Assembly: GCF_004366795.1 (NCBI RefSeq)
Contig: NZ_SORF01000008.1
Location: 79,992 to 143,991 of the forward strand
Origin: Alicyclobacillus sacchari
Lineage (GTDB): Bacteria; Bacillota; Bacilli; Alicyclobacillales; Alicyclobacillaceae
Length of the DNA: 64,000 nucleotides
Reading direction: 5' to 3'
Shown: positions 61,105-64,000 of the stretch, piece by piece
How the letters are laid out: every line of letters starts with the position of its first letter
How positions within the stretch are numbered: position 1 is the first letter of the stretch
Notes under the pieces: generated by a model
The model's input: only the letters and a program-made list of their open reading frames with translations
Database searches by the model: none
What the model was told of the DNA's origin: nothing
Program-made: the position numbers and the translations under genes

Positions 61105-62373
61105 TCATACACTCACGTGTGTGCCCGCCTCCATGTACATCGGTTGCCGAATGAGCCTGACACCCACAAACCCAACCAGCGAAAACAGCGCGGGAATCAG
61201 AAGGCCGTAGTGATAGCCAAGAGACAGCGTGTGCAAAGGAAACAAGCCAAGCACATATCCAAACAAGCTGGGCAACAAGACAGCACTCACAAAACCACCC
61301 ATGTTGGAAAACCCCGATACGACACCGACCATCTCAATTGGAAAAGAGTCTCGCACGACAGCGAATGTGAGCGAACTCCCACCGTTGCCAAAACCAATGA
61401 GCACAAGCAACACGATGATGCTCCACAGAGGCGGTCTGTCTCCGATCAAGAACCAGATGAGCCAACTCAAAAACGTGATCGCGTGAACGAATGTGTAAAT
61501 GCGTTTTGTCATGCCGAATCGCGTGGCCAAGGCACTGGTCACAGGCCCCCCCGCCATGGCGCCGAACAGACCGCACATTAGCAGGCTGCTCGCAGCGGCG
61601 CGGGACAGTCCAAACACCTGCATGAAATACGGAACACCCCAGGACCCGATGAAGCCAACATATGTTCCGACAAGCCCAAAATGACACATGGCCGTAGCCC
61701 AAGCCTGGCGTGTCGAAAACATACGTCGCAACGTTGCCGCGACATGATCATGCGGCCGTAGTCGCGATCCCGATGCACCAGGATGCTCGTCAAACATCCG
61801 CTTAGGCTTCGCGATGAGGACCACGTATAGAAGCATCGCACAGGCGATGATGACTAGCCCGACGGCGAAGAATGGAACGCGCCAGCCAGCGGCTGAAATC
61901 CATAACGCGTAGGGTACTGTCGCCGTGAGCGATCCGAGCCCTGCCGCTACACCGATGATTCCGAGGAGGCTAATGAACTCTCTGGCTTGAAACCATTGAT
62001 TGACGACCGCAACAAAGTTGACGAAAATCGTGGCATCGCCCATACCAACTAGAAACCGAGATCCCATCAGCATATATTCGTTGCCCGAAATACTGTATAG
62101 CAATGTTCCTAGTCCATCGAGAAACGCTCCAATCACGAGAAAGCGATTCGGCCCGAACCGATCCGACAACAATCCAACAGGGATTTGCAGGACTGCGTAC
62201 GCGAGAAACTGTAAACTGCCCATGAGACCAATGGTCGCCGCTGAGATGTGGAACGTATGCATCAGTTGATTCGTAATGAGGCCAGGTGCCGTCCGCTGGC
62301 TGACAATGAGATAGTAAGCCAGGAGCACAGCAAAAAAGACCGCCCAGCGGTACCTACTCTCTTGTCTATTCAA
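61105..62373 (-). CDS. MFS transporter, 12 helices
   Basis: A 422-residue major facilitator: motif A as VGLLSDRFGPNRFLV, QFLAYAVLQIPVGLL in helix 2, and RFLVGMGDATIFVNF in helix 4. The pattern resembles carriers of organic anions such as nitrate/cyanate or hexuronate types. TTG at 62373 follows GGGGGAGTGG. A terminator and an extended -10 promoter lie in the 80-base leader upstream, so expression may be attenuated. Confidence 0.82.
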   Translation of the reverse strand: MNRQESRYRWAVFFAVLLAYYLIVSQRTAPGLITNQLMHTFHISAATIGLMGSLQFLAYAVLQIPVGLLSDRFGPNRFLVIGAFLDGLGTLLYSISGNEYMLMGSRFLVGMGDATIFVNFVAVVNQWFQAREFISLLGIIGVAAGLGSLTATVPYALWISAAGWRVPFFAVGLVIIACAMLLYVVLIAKPKRMFDEHPGASGSRLRPHDHVAATLRRMFSTRQAWATAMCHFGLVGTYVGFIGSWGVPYFMQVFGLSRAAASSLLMCGLFGAMAGGPVTSALATRFGMTKRIYTFVHAITFLSWLIWFLIGDRPPLWSIIVLLVLIGFGNGGSSLTFAVVRDSFPIEMVGVVSGFSNMGGFVSAVLLPSLFGYVLGLFPLHTLSLGYHYGLLIPALFSLVGFVGVRLIRQPMYMEAGTHVSV

Positions 62374-62391
62374 ATTTCCACTCCCCCACAG

Positions 62392-62420
62392 AAAAAAGAG
62401 AAGCAGTGCCAACCACTGCT
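62392..62420 (-). terminator. Intrinsic terminator in the MFS leader
   Basis: On the minus strand AGCAGTG pairs with CACTGCT over a 5-base loop and is followed by a T-rich run with six T in a row. It lies between the promoter at 62461 and the MFS start, so transcripts must read through it. Confidence 0.7.
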
Positions 62421-62460
62421 CCGTTGGATTCCTTTTATTCATTCTCGCTTACCATACAGT

Positions 62461-62466
62461 ATTATA
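62461..62466 (-). promoter_or_regulatory. Extended -10 promoter of the MFS gene
   Basis: Minus-strand TGTTATAAT is a perfect extended -10 (TGnTATAAT). No good -35 is present at 16-18 bases. It predicts transcription from about 62453, giving a leader of roughly 80 bases. Confidence 0.6.
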
Positions 62467-62574
62467 ACAATTCTTACACTCATGCAGCATGCCTTTTCTT
62501 AAGTTGCATACTGAAGTTTCCGATCCATCACCAAACCACGTCAATCTTTCCAAGATTGTAATTTTGGTTCATTT

Positions 62575-62836
62575 TCTCGGCGATGGTCACCAGCAAGGGA
62601 GCGTTATACTTTCGTGCACGTTTTTTGGCGTTTGAATTCGAGGCTCTTCAACAGGAATAGCGCCGAACCATAGGCGAACGATGCGGTGCATTGCAGGATG
62701 TGATGGTCCCGTTTATTGTTCATACATACGTTGGAATCGTTGAATGGTGGCTGGCAAATGGAATGCTTTACCCACCCAGGTCATGGCAGAGCACGTGGAA
62801 CACTGTTGGAGACACTGTATGAGGCACCTCTCCTAA
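62575..62836 (+). pseudogene. Decayed TetR-family regulator, C-terminal part
   Basis: The plus strand encodes EFEALQQE, a stop codon (62658-62660), RRTIGERCGALQDVMVPFIV, then HTYVGIVEWWLANGM, followed by a frameshift and QVMAEHVEHC to a TAA at 62834. The block IVEWWLANGM with VMAEHVE is typical of the ligand-domain end of TetR/AcrR regulators. A stop and a frameshift mark it as a remnant. No N-terminal HTH is found. Confidence 0.5.
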
Positions 62837-62889
62837 AATAGATATTCATGCATCAGCGTGGTCGTACACCGGTGGCAGGGCAGGGTTAT

Positions 62890-63040
62890 TTTGGTTCTTG
62901 TGCACTTTGGTGAACTCGCTGTGAAAGTGTTCTCCGCGATTTGGTGGTTCTGACGTTAGTTGATCGATTGGCGCACCACGCGCACATTCTCGCCTTACTG
63001 GTGCGAGTGTCCGAATACGCCACGCGTTGTCTACCAATCA
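62890..63040 (+). pseudogene. Remnant of IS21 helper ATPase IstB
   Basis: Three reading frames on the plus strand give consecutive fragments of an IstB C-terminus: VHFGELAVKVFS, LTLVDRLAHHAHILA, and LTGASVRIRHALS. Intact IstB has the order DRLxHHAHIL then GESYRLR. At least two frameshifts separate the pieces. No istA or terminal repeat was found. Sequence from 63040 to 63160 shows no gene. Confidence 0.6.
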
Positions 63041-63160
63041 CCTTAATGTTCCGCAAACGGCATGTTTTCCGGAAGTTGAAATCCAGAAAAACGTGGGCGT
63101 TCCAGTAGCCCGCGATTACAGTTGGGACGTCAGACCCCTTGAACATTCGCAACCGTTGAT

Positions 63161-63508
63161 TCAAGAAGCAACTGCATACTTATAGACCCATTGCCACGGC
63201 ATCTCGGTGCTTGGCTGATACAACACATATTTTTGTCCATGCTCAGTGAACTTCCAAAGCCGCCCGCCTATGTTTCCATCGACGATACCAATTGAGTCCC
63301 AAAACGGTATACGCTCTGGTACTGTTATTCCAGATTTACCTCCAAGAAGTTTCGAAACTAAAATCAATCTGGTTTTTCCCGATACCAGGTCTCCTTGTGC
63401 GTCTACATGAAAATGCGGGAGCCAGAAGATGAAATGTGCCCACCATAAAACTATGGTTAGAATTAAAGCACTTGTAACGCCAACCACTATTTTCGCTGTT
63501 CTTCCCAT
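63161..63508 (-). CDS. Small membrane protein beside the IS256 element
   Basis: A 115-residue protein with one membrane helix (about 5-25, IVVGVTSALILTIVLWWAHF) and a hydrophilic outer part. No family recognised. GGAAGGGGGGG precedes the ATG at 63508. The end of the IS256-family element lies only 17 bases upstream of the start, so its native promoter was probably displaced; transcription may now come from the element. Confidence 0.55.
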   Translation of the reverse strand: MGRTAKIVVGVTSALILTIVLWWAHFIFWLPHFHVDAQGDLVSGKTRLILVSKLLGGKSGITVPERIPFWDSIGIVDGNIGGRLWKFTEHGQKYVLYQPSTEMPWQWVYKYAVAS

Positions 63509-63524
63509 GGGAACCCCCCCTTCC

Positions 63525-64000
63525 GGGTCAAGTCCGAATTGTGTGTAAATTTCCCCTACATGTAGAATGTGCTGAGTTTCGACGTGCCTCCTTCGACGGC
63601 TTTGCCTCGGCAAATCAAATATGTTCCGTCGTCGCTCCATCAAGAGACGCTTCGCCGGTCGATGATAAGGAACGAAGGGGCAAAGCCTGCACCTGCGGTG
63701 TTCACCGCACCACAGCTCCTCCCGTTATCCCCGTAGCGTGTGCACCTTTGCAGTTTGTGCGAATGATGCTTGCTGTTCTCTCCATGCCCAATACGCCTCC
63801 ATATCGAGATATCTGCGCCCGTTGTCCATGCTTCGTCTATCTCCATGAGTAGGGCGCCGATCAGGCGGATCGCTGATTCTCGGTTCTGGAAGATGCGAAT
63901 CACGTGTTCACGTCTGCGAATCTCTTCGTTTAGCCGTTCCACGCCATTGGTTGTCCGCAGACGGCGACGAATTTTCTCCGGGAGTCCCAGTACAGCTGTC
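63525..64000. mobile_element. IS256-family insertion sequence, left end, truncated by the window edge
   Basis: The terminal region at 63525-63550 starts GGGTCAAGTCC and continues AATTGTGTGTAAAT, a typical IS256-family inverted-repeat end. The transposase gene reads leftward towards it from the window edge. The other end and the target duplication are outside the window. Confidence 0.75.
63725..64000 (-). pseudogene. IS256-family transposase C-terminus, frameshifted
   Basis: From the right edge the minus strand encodes LGLPEKIRRRLRTTNGVERL, NEEIRRREHVIRIF and ALLMEIDEAWTTG, the conserved C-terminus of IS256/Mutator transposases. At about 63818 one G appears missing. The normal ending, RRYLDMEAYWAWREQQAS, is found in the next frame and stops at 63725; as written, the frame continues instead to 63640 with unrelated residues. 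The element may be inactive unless this is a sequencing error. Confidence 0.8.

Noticed and set aside
1..64000. CRISPR array or prophage
   Set aside because: No regularly spaced repeats and no phage structural genes were found; the Dam gene alone is not enough.

Overview
The window looks like a chromosome segment of a spore-forming Bacillales bacterium of the Alicyclobacillus type. This is inferred from two spore-coat genes (CotF-like at 19134-19763, CotD-like at 46587-46781), a Bacillus-type Lrp/alanine aminotransferase pair (alaRT), the YcnJ/YcnI copper pair, a CstR-type persulfide repressor, cre/LacI-like operators, a guanine riboswitch, strong AGGAGG ribosome binding sites, many GTG/TTG starts and moderately high GC. 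No rRNA, tRNA or CRISPR array was seen.

Layout. 1-4453: an S4-domain pseudouridine synthase fragment, small proteins, a lactonase, and a peptidoglycan-binding protein followed by ApbE and a ferric-reductase-like membrane protein. 4470-9449: an orphan peptide-type ABC binding protein, a LacI regulator with several matching operators, an aldo/keto reductase and a GDSL esterase. 9473-11730: a second flavin module (FMN-binding protein, ApbE, RnfD-like protein). 11904-18694: two small proteins, a drug exporter, DUF2520-panB-panC, and another MFS carrier. 18785-19763: a structured RNA ending in a strong terminator, then a CotF-like coat gene. 19777-27404: an MFS exporter, hotdog thioesterase, Gfo/Idh/MocA oxidoreductase, beta-propeller-like lipoprotein, SdpI-like protein and an MHYT-PAS-GGDEF-EAL protein.

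27419-33856 is a probable sugar-acid catabolic region: a Gfo/Idh/MocA dehydrogenase, an enolase-superfamily dehydratase, a degenerate and an intact SDR in tandem, an RraA-like protein and an MFS importer. cre/LacI-like boxes lie before both the dehydratase and the MFS gene. 34180-46459 holds copper handling (ycnJ, ycnI), a Pit phosphate transporter with its DUF47 partner behind a four-repeat Pho box, a ROK regulator, DedA, PAP2, an ECF sigma/anti-sigma/membrane protein operon, ribokinase and a MEDS-domain histidine kinase.

48406-54178 is the most coherent system: a CstR-controlled reactive-sulfur island. It holds a rhodanese, DsrE, TusA-rhodanese, rhodanese-persulfide dioxygenase, two TauE exporters, DUF302 and a methyltransferase, with two related palindromes that fit CstR operators. 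Together these would carry persulfide on protein cysteines, oxidise it to sulfite and export the product.

54287-62373 holds an NCS1 permease behind a guanine riboswitch, a COG4705 protein, a solitary Dam methylase, an L,D-transpeptidase, an MntP-like protein, alaRT and an MFS carrier with a terminator in its leader. 62575-64000 is decayed accessory DNA: remnants of a TetR gene and an IS21 istB gene, then the end of an IS256-family element whose transposase has a frameshift near its C-terminus.
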